Positions 26,091 through 34,885 are shown, numbered from the stretch's first letter. The stretch is DNA of 64,000 nt from UTCHB3 sp964625575 (GCA_964625575.1 CAZVBQ010000012.1:28440-92439), one strand, 5' to 3'. Translations and numbers: made by a program. Notes: generated by a model not told the origin, from the sequence alone.

Positions 26091-27377
26091 ATGATATTAT
26101 ACCCAATCACTGTTATTAATTACAGTTATCAGTTCAAATTCAATCGAATCACAATCGCTCCAAATGCATTGATTGATGTGAATAATGCAGCTGAAGATGA
26201 GCGACTTTACCTCAAAGTGGGTTTATTCTTGGAAGAGAGTGAAATTATTTTCCTCGAAATCGATAAAGAAAAGATTGATTGGGATGCCCAATTCGTCGCA
26301 ATTTCACTTGACGATATCAAGTCAATTCGTCCACTTTCCAGATATGCTGAAGGTATAGTTCGTACAAAAATTGCCAGTGTAAAAGTTGGTAGCCCAATCG
26401 ATAGAAATATCGCCTCTCGAATTATAAACTATAGAAACAGGGAAGTAGCTAAACGAGGATCTGAATGTTTGTTGCATTTATTAGGAGCAGAGAAGACCCC
26501 TGCACTAATCGAACTTGAACAAACATTTTCTGAAAAAGTCAGCAAATTCCGAAACAATGTTCACTACAATCCGGATTCTATCTACGACCATATTCTCAAA
26601 TATGAGAGATCAAAGCCATTCCCGATGAATGATTTGGGTATCATGCTCGACTGCGGCAGTCTTCTTAAATCAAATTTTGCTTATGACTTACTTCCTGAAA
26701 ACGAGTTAAAAGAGATGCGGAGGTTGTTCTCTCCATTTGTGGTGGTTAAGGATCAATTTGAAAAAAGGGGAGACATTGATTTGATGACACTAATAAAGGC
26801 ACTCTCAGAATACCCGGAAATCAGAGAATTAAATGAACAAATTCCATTTTTCGAAACCCCTGAGCGCTTTAATTTCATAGCTTCAATCATGATTTATTTA
26901 AAGATGCGGATGCTTATAAGGGATGAATTTCATGTAAAGTATCCTAGCCAATTTATTTCGTATCTAAGACGATTAAACCAAGAATTTGAACACGACGCTT
27001 TGAATGCAATTGTAATGTTGGGGATGCGTTTTGGTATACACGAATTCGTAACACTATTCGAGTGGAATAATCAGACTGAAATCAAGATTCCGGAATCAGG
27101 GGAACAAATCGAAGTTGGAAAGAAAAAAACGGGCAAAGTACCAAATAAAAAAGGTGGTTTAAAAGAAACGAAGTCTGCCAAAAAAGAAACTGACATTATT
27201 AAGAAAACTAAAGAATCGAAAAATTCAAAATCTGTGAAAGCAGATGGAGCAACCAAGAAACACGATGCTGGCAAAAGTGTAAAATTGTCTGGTTCGACTG
27301 AAATAGGAAAGGGACCTTCGACTGCAGATGATGTAGATGTAGATGGCCAATTTAAAATGTTCCGCGAAGACAACTAA
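26091..27377 (+). CDS. Hypothetical third component of the Hsp70-helicase operon
   Basis: 428 residues, not recognised. Residues 1-110 are beta-rich and 110-330 helical (YLKMRMLIRDEFHVKYPSQF). From about 335 the chain is a low-complexity Lys/Ser/Thr tail with AKKETDIIKKTKESKNSK-like repeats, ending in an acidic DVDVDGQFKMF. The C-terminal motif QFKMF resembles short clamp- or SSB-binding peptides, which is only a suggestion. The basic tail could bind nucleic acid. No enzymatic motif is seen. A Shine-Dalgarno-like AGGA precedes the start. Confidence 0.7.
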   Translation: MILYPITVINYSYQFKFNRITIAPNALIDVNNAAEDERLYLKVGLFLEESEIIFLEIDKEKIDWDAQFVAISLDDIKSIRPLSRYAEGIVRTKIASVKVGSPIDRNIASRIINYRNREVAKRGSECLLHLLGAEKTPALIELEQTFSEKVSKFRNNVHYNPDSIYDHILKYERSKPFPMNDLGIMLDCGSLLKSNFAYDLLPENELKEMRRLFSPFVVVKDQFEKRGDIDLMTLIKALSEYPEIRELNEQIPFFETPERFNFIASIMIYLKMRMLIRDEFHVKYPSQFISYLRRLNQEFEHDALNAIVMLGMRFGIHEFVTLFEWNNQTEIKIPESGEQIEVGKKKTGKVPNKKGGLKETKSAKKETDIIKKTKESKNSKSVKADGATKKHDAGKSVKLSGSTEIGKGPSTADDVDVDGQFKMFREDN

Positions 27378-27630
27378 TTGAGGAGTTGATCAGCTCATTT
27401 AAATATTGCATTTCAATGCTAACCACATTTTAAATTAACGCTAGACTTTCTCGGCAATTTTTAGCCAGAGAATTCACGGAAGGTTTTGATAGAGGAGGAG
27501 CAAAAACTCCTGCTCTGAAATGAATGAAAAAGTCTCGGATTCAGGTGTGAGTAAATGAATAATCATCGACATTACAAATTTTGACAATCCGGGACTCCGT
27601 TTTAGAGACTTTCAATCTGCTCGAAATGAT
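27378..27630. other. Noncoding stretch between convergent operons
   Basis: No gene seen. It contains a small hairpin AGGAG-CAAAAA-CTCCT and a longer imperfect pairing, GTCTCGGATT with AATCCGGGACT, followed by TTTT. The latter could terminate transcription from the Hsp70 operon. Confidence 0.4.
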
Positions 27631-27822
27631 CTATCCTAGATTCCTTTCGGCGAATTCTGCTTGAGCCTCTTGGAGTTCAATCATTGCTTCAGCTAACTCG
27701 ATGTCAAGTTCATGCTGTTCAAGTTGCTCCTCCGCTAACTCTATCGCAGTTTTCTTGGTTTTGAGCTCCTGTATTTTAGCTCTGATTTCCGCGATAGCTG
27801 CTTTTTTTTCTTCGATTGTCAT
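27631..27822 (-). CDS. Small coiled-coil protein
   Basis: 63 residues, almost wholly a single charged coiled coil (AIAEIRAKIQELKTKKTAIE and further Glu/Leu heptads). It begins behind GGAGG (rc of CCTCC at 27829-27833), five or more bases upstream, so it is a credible gene. No known function. 216 bp separate it from the DUF932 gene upstream; that gap shows nothing clear. Confidence 0.65.
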   Translation of the reverse strand: MTIEEKKAAIAEIRAKIQELKTKKTAIELAEEQLEQHELDIELAEAMIELQEAQAEFAERNLG

Positions 27823-28038
27823 TTCAACCTCCTGATTGTGTTTGAGATTTGAGTAAACAAAGACATTTGTCTAGATACGAATGCCAATAGCTCATAGATC
27901 AAATCATTAAATATTTGACTTTCGAACATCAAGATAAGAATATCGAGTTTTTCAACCAATCTATTTTGTAAAATTTTCACAAGCGTGGCTAATGATCGAA
28001 TCACTAACCACGCGTTAAGCACCCCAAAACGAGACTGG

Positions 28039-28794
28039 TCAAAGATTAAACAATCTGCTCACCTGCATCTGATAACCTGCCCGCAATCTCTTGTCGATCA
28101 TGTGGGAGATGTAGTAGGTGAGATAGTTGTACAGTATCCACTGATTTGCAGGTATTGGTTGCTCATCAATGAACTTGGTGATAGTTTTTCCTAGCTTTTG
28201 CTCCACTGATTCATTCAACGACTTCGAGACCTCAAGATTTTGCAGTATCTGTATCCTGTTCTGGATAACCGGTATCTGTTCGTATGTCAGCTCAACCTGT
28301 TCCTTAATGTTATCCACCCGGATATTCGCTGTGTGTCTTGCGTAGAACTTAGCCAGTACCTTTCCGAAGATCATGCCATTGCTACAGATCCCACGAATGG
28401 CACCCCAGAATAACCTTACTCCTTCACTTCCGTCGTAACTGTTGTGGAGGAACAGGCTTAAGGCAATGTCACTCCGGCCATCGTTAAATGTGAGATCCGG
28501 GAAGGTTACTTGAAGTCGCATTCTTGAATCACTACAAAACGAGTGACTGGGATCAATAAACCACTTTGAGTCCAGGTTGTGCAACTGATCCATGATCGGC
28601 AGGATCACCTCTTCATTCCTTACGAGCTTGTAGGAGTCTGACATTACAGAGATCAATGAGTTGTCTTCTGACTTTATGATGCTCTGGTAGTCTGAAGAGA
28701 GGACAGGGAACCCATCCTCACCTTCATAAAAGACTTTCCTTGACTCGACAGGAAAAAAGTACGGTGCAAGCTTATACATTTCTGTGCTTGTCAT
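28039..28794 (-). CDS. DUF932-type phage/plasmid protein
   Basis: About 251 residues if started at the ATG at 28792-28794, which has AAAGGA at the right distance; an upstream frame to 28842 is less likely. Landmarks of DUF932 are SSDYQSIIKSEDNSLISVMS near the start and the central LFLHNSYDGSEGVRLFWGAI then CSNGMIFG. DUF932 proteins are common on phages and integrative elements next to recombination genes, but their activity is not established. It overlaps no neighbour but lies 13 bp after the 159-residue gene, so it is in the same operon as the Gam-like protein. Confidence 0.85.
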   Translation of the reverse strand: MTSTEMYKLAPYFFPVESRKVFYEGEDGFPVLSSDYQSIIKSEDNSLISVMSDSYKLVRNEEVILPIMDQLHNLDSKWFIDPSHSFCSDSRMRLQVTFPDLTFNDGRSDIALSLFLHNSYDGSEGVRLFWGAIRGICSNGMIFGKVLAKFYARHTANIRVDNIKEQVELTYEQIPVIQNRIQILQNLEVSKSLNESVEQKLGKTITKFIDEQPIPANQWILYNYLTYYISHMIDKRLRAGYQMQVSRLFNL

Positions 28795-28807
28795 GTTATT
28801 CATTCCT

Positions 28808-29287
28808 TTACTTTGTCCTTGCGATAAAGAGGCTGACGGCAATTGATTTCGCGTCCATCAGGCCTCCCAGTTCAGTCTGTATCTTTACAGCATCCCGGCA
28901 CGATTGAAGCATGATCTCATAGAGGTTGTCAGCCTGCTTTGGTGTTTCGGCGGGAGGTGTTGCCGGTGGATTGTCACCGGTTATTTCGGGCTCAGCTTTC
29001 TCAACCGTCAAGGGTTTCACTTCATACTTGGTTATGATCTTCGACCCCTTCTGCTCAGCGAGCTTTGAGATGATGAACTTTGAGCCTTTCTTGTGCTCCT
29101 TCAATATGCTGTGTACCTCGTCCGGCGCAAAGTAGCTGTACTCCGTTGCTCCGTCACCGTTCTTCACGGCATAGAGATAGTACTCTCCATACTGGCTCTG
29201 TCCAACCATCGGGTTATCGAACATGAGTTCAATCTGAACCGGCTGATTCAATTGCAGTTCCAGCTTCTTCCTCTGCTCCGTCTGCAT
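28808..29287 (-). CDS. Hypothetical protein of the DUF932/Gam-like operon
   Basis: 159 residues, not recognised. AAGGAGA five bases before the ATG at 29287 fixes the start, although this makes it overlap the Gam-like gene by 59 bp. The N-terminal two-thirds are beta-rich (EYYLYAVKNGDGATEYSYF, then SKFIISKLAEQKGSKIITKY) and could be an OB-like fold. A Pro/Ala-rich linker (NPPATPPAETPKQ) precedes a helical C-terminus. A role in recombination or ssDNA binding is inference from neighbours. Confidence 0.7.
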   Translation of the reverse strand: MQTEQRKKLELQLNQPVQIELMFDNPMVGQSQYGEYYLYAVKNGDGATEYSYFAPDEVHSILKEHKKGSKFIISKLAEQKGSKIITKYEVKPLTVEKAEPEITGDNPPATPPAETPKQADNLYEIMLQSCRDAVKIQTELGGLMDAKSIAVSLFIARTK

Positions 29288-29795
29288 CGGATTCTCCTTC
29301 CTTTAGTTTGTATGTGAACTCCGGCTGTCCTTTGGTGACCTTGACACCCTTTGGCGGACTCATATGGCTTGCGCAATACTGCTTTATCTTGGCCATATCC
29401 GGTTTGTAGGTCTCAGGTACCCGTGACAGCCACTCCATCCTGGCATTGGCGAGGAATATCTGAAGATCCTCGATCTCTATCTTGTCAGGTTTCTTGTGAA
29501 GCTTCAGGGTACCGTTGGGAAGATCGATTGTCTTCTCACCGGTTTCACGGATGAACTTCTCGAGAAGTCGTTCAATCCGGGCCACCCTGTCCTGTAGTTT
29601 CGAGTTCTTCTGGAGTGCCCATTCCTTGATAAGCTGCACTTCCTTGTCCGCCTGATCAAAGTTATCGGCTATCTGGTCTTGCAGGTTTTTGATCTCTATC
29701 AACAGGAGATCAAAGTGCGCCTTCTCGGATACCTTTTCCTTCTCTTCTATCTCGCGCAGAAGATCTTCCATGAATTGATGTCCTTCATGTATCAT
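29229..29795 (-). CDS. Gam/Gp157-like coiled-coil phage protein
   Basis: 188 residues from the ATG at 29793-29795, which has GAGGA upstream; a longer frame to 29879 lacks one. Residues about 10-85 are a long coiled coil (LLIEIKNLQDQIADNFDQAD, KLQDRVARIERLLEKFIRET). This is followed by a beta segment TIDLPNGTLKLHKKPDKIEI and YKPDMAKIKQY. The order coiled coil, short beta hairpin, Pro/Lys-rich end matches host-nuclease-inhibitor Gam and siphovirus Gp157 proteins, which protect DNA ends from RecBCD-type nucleases. Which of the two families cannot be decided by eye. Confidence 0.7.
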   Translation of the reverse strand: MIHEGHQFMEDLLREIEEKEKVSEKAHFDLLLIEIKNLQDQIADNFDQADKEVQLIKEWALQKNSKLQDRVARIERLLEKFIRETGEKTIDLPNGTLKLHKKPDKIEIEDLQIFLANARMEWLSRVPETYKPDMAKIKQYCASHMSPPKGVKVTKGQPEFTYKLKEGESDADGAEEEAGTAIESAGSD

Positions 29796-29797
29796 GG

Positions 29798-29884
29798 CTA
29801 TTCCTCGATTTTGGAGATCAGCTGTCTGATCGCTTCTTCCGCGACGATTACAGCAACTACTGCAAATACTTTGTCCCAACCCAT
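29798..29884 (-). CDS. Very small membrane-like protein
   Basis: 28 residues from the ATG at 29882-29884, which has GGAGG six bases upstream. One hydrophobic stretch (VFAVVAVIVAEEAI) and a charged end. It sits in the tight series of small genes (1-2 bp gaps) between the amidotransferase and Gam-like genes. Longer starts up to 29986 would overlap the neighbour. A small transmembrane peptide is the simplest reading; real translation is unproven. Confidence 0.4.
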   Translation of the reverse strand: MGWDKVFAVVAVIVAEEAIRQLISKIEE

Positions 29885-29885
29885 A

Positions 29886-30110
29886 TCATCCTCCATGGTT
29901 TGAATTGATTGTTCTTGTTTTGTTGATTTTAGTGCTCTTTTGGGGTCCCAGTACCATTCCTTTACAGGTAGCATCTGACCCTCCATTCTTTTGTAAGTAT
30001 TCCCTTATCGCCTCATTGGCGAACCAGGTCATCGGTTTGTTTTCGGGATGCAATTGTTTCCGGCGGTATAGCATGATCACAAGCTCCTCCCGGATCTTGG
30101 GACTATACAT
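29886..30110 (-). CDS. Small hypothetical protein, possible ribbon-helix-helix
   Basis: 74 residues. REELVIMLYRRKQLHPENKP followed by WFANEAIREYLQKN has the spacing of a ribbon-helix-helix or replication-regulator fold, but the match is weak. Start overlaps the amidotransferase 3' end by 8 bp. The last 15 residues are unstructured. Function unknown. Confidence 0.55.
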   Translation of the reverse strand: MYSPKIREELVIMLYRRKQLHPENKPMTWFANEAIREYLQKNGGSDATCKGMVLGPQKSTKINKTRTINSNHGG

Positions 30111-31032
30111 ATTCGTTCTCCTCCATCGTTATTGCAATCCCGCAATGTTCGCACCTGTTTGACAGATGGGCCGGATCGTATCTGGTGTACTCGAGGCAAT
30201 ACGGACACTGAACGACTATCGTGCCTTCAAAGGGGTCTTTTTTTTTACCGAAAGCCCCGAAGTAGTGGCCGAAGTATTCATCGTCACCCCAACCATGCCT
30301 GTGAAGTGATTCCTCGTAGTCTTGATAGCTCTCAACTCCGTCCCTGTTGATGATCAGGCAACGGTTGTTCTTCATCCTGAAGAAATGGAACCCCATTTCA
30401 CCGAGTGAAAAACCCCGTCTTTTACTGGTGCCGATCATCAGGGCCTCACGCATGATCTCCCTCTCACTACAGAAGTAGAGGATATCCTCATACTCTGAGT
30501 AGTAGAGATCAACCGGATTATCCTTCTTCACGAGGGTTAGAATGTCAGGGGAATCCGTTTCAATCGCGGCGAACGCGAATGACCCCTGTAGTTTCTCAAA
30601 GACCCTTTTGATCCGGTCTTCACCCTTCTTGCGCGAGAGAACCTCGAGTATGGCAAGACTGTCAACTTCGGCATCCCGCTTTACCTTGGCAAAGATTTCG
30701 TTGTCGTTCCAGATCATGCCGTTATGAACAATGCACAACCCCGCTGAATTGAAGAGGGGATGGTTGTTCTTGTTGTTTCTTTCAGTCCCCTGGGTTTTGG
30801 CCCGGGTATGCGCGATCAGGATGCCGGGGAGTTCCAGATTCTGCCACGCGGGTTTGTTCACCAGTTGGGAAGATCTGATGGCTTCTTTGTGCACCACCAG
30901 TTTACCGTTTTTTACGAACGCGAATCCTGAAGCATCTCGCCCTCGCGATTCAAGCAAGGCGAACATTGTTGTTATTTTGTTTTTGCTTGGTCTCTTACTG
31001 CCAAAGCAATAGTATCCCATGATGCCACACAT
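30103..31032 (-). CDS. Class II glutamine amidotransferase with C-terminal zinc ribbon
   Basis: 309 residues. It starts with MCGIMGYY, so Cys2 becomes the N-terminal nucleophile after Met removal. Also seen are LLESRGRDASGFAF, IAHTRAKTQG and IVHNGMIWN, the Ntn-hydrolase glutaminase pattern of GlmS/PurF. The synthase half is absent. A C-terminal CPYC...CEHCG zinc ribbon (about 278-300) is added. It would release ammonia from glutamine for a partner enzyme. Two genes upstream is a phiEco32-type amidoligase; amidoligase with GATase II is a known pairing on phages (Iyer et al., amidoligase analysis, from memory). Confidence 0.88.
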   Translation of the reverse strand: MCGIMGYYCFGSKRPSKNKITTMFALLESRGRDASGFAFVKNGKLVVHKEAIRSSQLVNKPAWQNLELPGILIAHTRAKTQGTERNNKNNHPLFNSAGLCIVHNGMIWNDNEIFAKVKRDAEVDSLAILEVLSRKKGEDRIKRVFEKLQGSFAFAAIETDSPDILTLVKKDNPVDLYYSEYEDILYFCSEREIMREALMIGTSKRRGFSLGEMGFHFFRMKNNRCLIINRDGVESYQDYEESLHRHGWGDDEYFGHYFGAFGKKKDPFEGTIVVQCPYCLEYTRYDPAHLSNRCEHCGIAITMEENEYV

Positions 31033-31074
31033 AATGTGGATCCTTTCTTGTTTGATTTGTCTGATTTGAAGTGG

Positions 31075-31689
31075 TTAGGCGAGAACTTTTTTTCGGGCTT
31101 TGCAGAGGTACTTTAGGAGTTTGATCAGGTTGTCCGGTTCTCCGTACCTTAGGCGTTTACAGAAACCGAGCCTGCGGAATCCATCTGCTTCGAAGAACTT
31201 CCATTCAAGTCCGTTGAGCATCAGGAACTCATTCACCTCCTCTCGCAGATCGGGTGAGATGCAGAAATCGTATTGGGTTCTGTCGAGCAAGCCGTAAACA
31301 TATACCGGTCTTGAGACCTTTCCGACCCTTTCTCTGATCAGGTCCAATTGCACATGATCATGGTTTATCCTGATTGGATGCCGCTTACGCATTTTCCCTT
31401 TTAGCCAGTCCCTGCACAGGTTCACTATTTCCTGTCTGTCCATCGGCAGTATTACCGGATTGTCGGGTGCGTCATCGTCACTGCAATACTCCTTGTCGTA
31501 ACACTCATCACAGTAGCAGGCGTTACGCATGTAGTTTCCATCCGAGGCGTAAATTAATGAATCGCACCTCTCGCAATATGAAAAGAGGGTGCCGAAGCAA
31601 TCATCGCAGTACGGCTCCTCAAATGCCCATCTGATGTCTTCATCGGGAATCCGGTTTTCACACCGTGTACAATTAGTGTAGTCTCCCAT
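31075..31689 (-). CDS. Cys-rich zinc-finger (LIM-like) protein
   Basis: About 204 residues from the ATG at 31687-31689, behind AAAGGA. Residues 1-80 hold many Cys pairs (CTRCENRI, YCDDCFGTL, YCERCDSL, CYCDECYDKEYC), making two or three treble-clef/LIM-like zinc modules. The rest is alpha/beta without a catalytic motif. Located between the GATase II and amidoligase genes (42 bp and 3-18 bp gaps), it may be a scaffold or the protein that receives the modification. Not recognised beyond the zinc modules. Confidence 0.7.
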   Translation of the reverse strand: MGDYTNCTRCENRIPDEDIRWAFEEPYCDDCFGTLFSYCERCDSLIYASDGNYMRNACYCDECYDKEYCSDDDAPDNPVILPMDRQEIVNLCRDWLKGKMRKRHPIRINHDHVQLDLIRERVGKVSRPVYVYGLLDRTQYDFCISPDLREEVNEFLMLNGLEWKFFEADGFRRLGFCKRLRYGEPDNLIKLLKYLCKARKKVLA

Positions 31690-31707
31690 TTTCATTCCTT
31701 TCAAGGA

Positions 31708-32409
31708 TTATGAGGCAAGGCCCCAGTTTGGTAATATGTTCTGATTCCAGTTCAGCTTTTTCTTAAGCAGGATTTCCAGCTCATTCAGTCCTTCAATGCA
31801 GTCTTCCGGGATCGTCTTCAGGAAGCTTTTCAACCTCCGGAGAAATGTATCCGAACTCATTGTCGATTTGATTTCCTTCAGGTTGATGTTATCTTCAACA
31901 GTAGCGAACGCGGAAAGCTTCGTGAGGGTGAGCGTCACAAGTGCAACTGAAGGGCTCAGGCACCATGAGCCCGGGGTTCTGTATTCCATGCCGTGTGGTT
32001 TTGAGCGGTAGGCAAGTCTTTTTCCGTAGCCGGTTTTCTCTCTCGCGGCTCTCTGCACCTTGTCGTCTATTACATTGGAGAGTGAGTAGAGCACGGTGTC
32101 GAGAGAGTCAATCAGCGCCGGATTCGGGTCACAGGAAAGGTGCAGATGTCCACCAATAGGATAAGTATCCTGATAATGACCTGCAAACATTTCGAGTTCC
32201 GGGTGTTTTTCATGTCCGTATTCCAGAATTATTTTGATTTTAGCGGTGAGATCAATAGGGGACTCCGAGTAGCCGGGTCTTAACTCTGCTATCGAGTTAC
32301 AGCCATCGAGTCCGAACGAAGAGTTTCTTTTGAAGTAATTTGATGCGGGTACAAACTTACCATTCTTCCTGAGTACGAGTTCAGGATCGCATCCGATAGT
32401 GAAAGACAT
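31708..32409 (-). CDS. phiEco32-type amidoligase (COOH-NH2 ligase type 2)
   Basis: 233 residues, glutamine-synthetase-like fold. GCDPELVLRKNGKFVPAS at the N-terminus, SIAELRPGYSESP, GGHLHLSCDP and the YRSKPHGMEYRTPGSWCLSP motif match this amidoligase class, which joins a carboxylate to an amine using ATP. Acidic and His residues in those motifs would bind Mg-ATP. Together with the GATase II it may amidate or conjugate a peptide or cell-wall component. It is the first gene of this leftward operon. The substrate is unknown. Confidence 0.8.
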   Translation of the reverse strand: MSFTIGCDPELVLRKNGKFVPASNYFKRNSSFGLDGCNSIAELRPGYSESPIDLTAKIKIILEYGHEKHPELEMFAGHYQDTYPIGGHLHLSCDPNPALIDSLDTVLYSLSNVIDDKVQRAAREKTGYGKRLAYRSKPHGMEYRTPGSWCLSPSVALVTLTLTKLSAFATVEDNINLKEIKSTMSSDTFLRRLKSFLKTIPEDCIEGLNELEILLKKKLNWNQNILPNWGLAS

Positions 32410-32735
32410 AGTAACTCCATGTTGTTAGTATATCTTTCTTATACCAAAGAAATGCTTGAGATGTACTGAAGGCGTGAAAAACTCTGTAACCGGATATGCC
32501 ATTTTGGCAGTAGTGTAATTGGTTACCATTAAAGGAGTTAAGCCATTTGCAGGCTCAAAAACGAGAGCAAAATTGAAAATATCTTGTCAATTCCAACCAA
32601 AAATGGAAAAATCACGGACAAAATTGGTTTCAATTGTACAATTCTTTCTTCAAAACTGTGTAGAAACCATCAAAGTGAACGAAAAATTGGAAAACTAATC
32701 AGTTTTTAAATTTATTTTTATTAGAATTGCTATAT
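32410..32735. other. Noncoding stretch upstream of the amidoligase operon
   Basis: 326 bp without a convincing gene. It presumably carries the amidoligase operon promoter. A 13-bp mini-hairpin TGCCA-TTT-TGGCA lies at 32497-32509. The end near the AAA+ gene is A+T-rich with CAGTTTTTAAATTT-like sequence. No clear terminator. Confidence 0.4.
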
Positions 32736-34682
32736 CTAATCACTCTGGCTAAAATACTTTTTGATAATCGGGTAGACATCTTTTTTTATAACAATTGGGG
32801 CGGCTGTCTTCTCCCAACTCATACCAATTAATTTGTAAGCATCTTTCTGGTTGTATTTTTCCCCATACTTTGTGATGAACATTTCTGCCAGTATTGGCTT
32901 CAGGAATCCATCTATATAATTAGCATCCCGTTCTGGATTTATGAAGTGCTCTGAAAATTCTTTATCCATAAGCAGTTTAGGTTTAATCTCGTTCCATGTC
33001 TGGAATAATTCATCCAGACCCTCTTCAAATCGACTCAATCGGCCTGCATTTTTAGTGAAGACTGAGCTATTCTTTATTATCGCGAGTGTAAGATAGGCAC
33101 TTGGTAAAAACTTACAATCGATAAGAAAATTATTCATGTAATTCTCTAACTGCCTGAAATTTCCCTTCCAAGGCAAACTCTTCAAGTAATTCAGTGACTC
33201 ATCCGGAAGGGATATGTCGGGTAATCCCAGCTCATTCTTTTTCTTATCAAATACTCCGGTAATGATCTCCTCCAACTCATCTTTCCTTTCTCTGAGCGGA
33301 GGAATAGTGAAGGAGTATGCATTTACCCTGAAATAAAGATCCTCCCGCAATTTTCCATCACTCATCGCGGTCTCCGGATCTCGATTAAAGGCACATATCA
33401 GGCTCACATTCGAGGTTTTTGTTTTTATACCTCCCACTTTGTAATAATTCCAAGTATCCAGAAATGTCAGCAATTTTGATTGAAACTCTGGTGTCGCCTC
33501 GGTAATTTCATCGAGGAAAAGAGTCCCCCCTTCGGCCAGTTCAATTTTACCTTTTATTCCCTGTGGAGATATACCTGTAAATGATCCGGCTTCTGCACCA
33601 AATAACTCCGCTTCCAGGAGGTTGGGTGAAATTGCCGCACAATTGATGTGTACAAATGGATTGTTTGTTCGGTTGCTGTGTTCGTGAAGGTTTTTAGCGA
33701 TAAATGATTTACCAACTCCGGTCTCTCCAAGAAGTAAAATAGTCTGATGCGGTACGCCAACCACTTCCAACAACTTCCTTAATGTGTGCTGATGCCTGGG
33801 ATCACTGATCTTGCAAATTTTAACAAACTTTTTTTCATCCTGACTTAATTCCCGGTAAGGTGGGACAGATGGGAAATGACGCTTTGTTCGAAATGTAAGT
33901 GTCGGAATTGTTTCATCTTTACGCTTATCGTAAATGTCCTTCATTGTGAGTGGACTATTTATCCATTTAGAGAGTAAAAACGGCCCGTGACGATACTCAG
34001 CTATTCCATATCTCCTGCTGAAATCCTTCAAATCAGGCAGACCCTTTATTTTGTCTTTCACTTTCGCGGACTCCACGAAGTATACACTCAGGGATATGAG
34101 TTCCGGAAATCTGTACTTAACAAGGAGTGCGGTGAAGATATAATTTATCACCATCTCAGGAGGTGAATCAATCAGTATTGAAACAGCTTTCCGATTTGAA
34201 GATAATATTCCTTCCATCGCTGATGCCAAAGATTCAATGATGTCTTCAGGATCAAATTCTTCGTTGTTCTTCGGTTCCAATATGAGGTATTTATTGTTTC
34301 TCTCTTTTATCAGACCTAGACCATCAGCATCAGAAGTTGGGGTATCAGAAGTAGCATCCCGCGGTCCAATAAATATTTGATGATCCAAGGACTCTTTCTT
34401 CTTCGTGGGGATAGTTTCTATTCTGAAAGAATTAAGATTTAAGTCTCTGTCAATCGCAAATTGGAGTGTCTCATTCCTGTAATCCAATGCGTCCAAGAGC
34501 AATCGGTGGTATCTTATCAAACCATTAAGAAAATCCCCGCGCACAAAACTGTCTGTCTTTAAAAGACTCACATAATTTAACTCTATCCAAGTAAAGAGTA
34601 TTGCCGGACCGGTCAGTTGGCGGTGTTTCAGTTGTTCCGTTAGTTGCCGGAATAACCATCTAAGGAGTGGGGGTTGATTCAT
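32736..34682 (-). CDS. Sigma54-interacting-type AAA+ protein with novel N-terminal domain
   Basis: About 648 residues from the ATG at 34680-34682; a TTG start at 34751 would add 23 residues and overlap a palindrome. AAA+ core: Walker A GETGVGKS, L1 loop AGSFTGIS where classic activators have GAFTGA, Walker B GGTLFLDEI, and PPLRERKDELEEI. About 300 N-terminal residues are not a GAF, PAS or receiver domain I recognise, and no Fis-type helix-turn-helix is obvious at the C-terminus. A sigma54-like promoter lies on the other side of the divergent region, supporting a role as its activator. Confidence 0.85.
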   Translation of the reverse strand: MNQPPLLRWLFRQLTEQLKHRQLTGPAILFTWIELNYVSLLKTDSFVRGDFLNGLIRYHRLLLDALDYRNETLQFAIDRDLNLNSFRIETIPTKKKESLDHQIFIGPRDATSDTPTSDADGLGLIKERNNKYLILEPKNNEEFDPEDIIESLASAMEGILSSNRKAVSILIDSPPEMVINYIFTALLVKYRFPELISLSVYFVESAKVKDKIKGLPDLKDFSRRYGIAEYRHGPFLLSKWINSPLTMKDIYDKRKDETIPTLTFRTKRHFPSVPPYRELSQDEKKFVKICKISDPRHQHTLRKLLEVVGVPHQTILLLGETGVGKSFIAKNLHEHSNRTNNPFVHINCAAISPNLLEAELFGAEAGSFTGISPQGIKGKIELAEGGTLFLDEITEATPEFQSKLLTFLDTWNYYKVGGIKTKTSNVSLICAFNRDPETAMSDGKLREDLYFRVNAYSFTIPPLRERKDELEEIITGVFDKKKNELGLPDISLPDESLNYLKSLPWKGNFRQLENYMNNFLIDCKFLPSAYLTLAIIKNSSVFTKNAGRLSRFEEGLDELFQTWNEIKPKLLMDKEFSEHFINPERDANYIDGFLKPILAEMFITKYGEKYNQKDAYKLIGMSWEKTAAPIVIKKDVYPIIKKYFSQSD

Positions 34683-34730
34683 AACGAAAAATCTCTTAAA
34701 ATTTGAAAAATCATCGATCCATATCTTTAA

Positions 34731-34750
34731 TGATCGATATAGATCGATCA
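34731..34750. promoter_or_regulatory. 20-bp palindrome, candidate enhancer site
   Basis: TGATCGAT-ATAG-ATCGATCA, a perfect 8-bp dyad with 4-nt spacer, about 96 bp upstream of the expected start of the sigma54-like promoter and about 50 bp upstream of the AAA+ gene's ATG. Position and symmetry fit an enhancer-binding-protein site. Confidence 0.5.
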
Positions 34751-34810
34751 AATATACAAAATACTTTTCTCATAACCCCACAAATAGCGTAAAATCGACA
34801 TATTTAGTTT

Positions 34811-34826
34811 TGGCACGGTTTTTGTA
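34811..34826 (+). promoter_or_regulatory. Sigma54-type (-24/-12) promoter
   Basis: TGGCAC-GGTTT-TTGTA against the consensus TGGCAC-N5-TTGCA: the -24 half is perfect, the spacing is correct and the -12 half has one difference (GT for GC). It faces the operon starting at 34886, and the divergent gene encodes a sigma54-type AAA+ protein. Confidence 0.65.
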
Positions 34827-34885
34827 TACACAGAAGTGAAAACGCCGGGAATGCCCGGTTTTAAAAAACAAATAATGAGGTAAAA

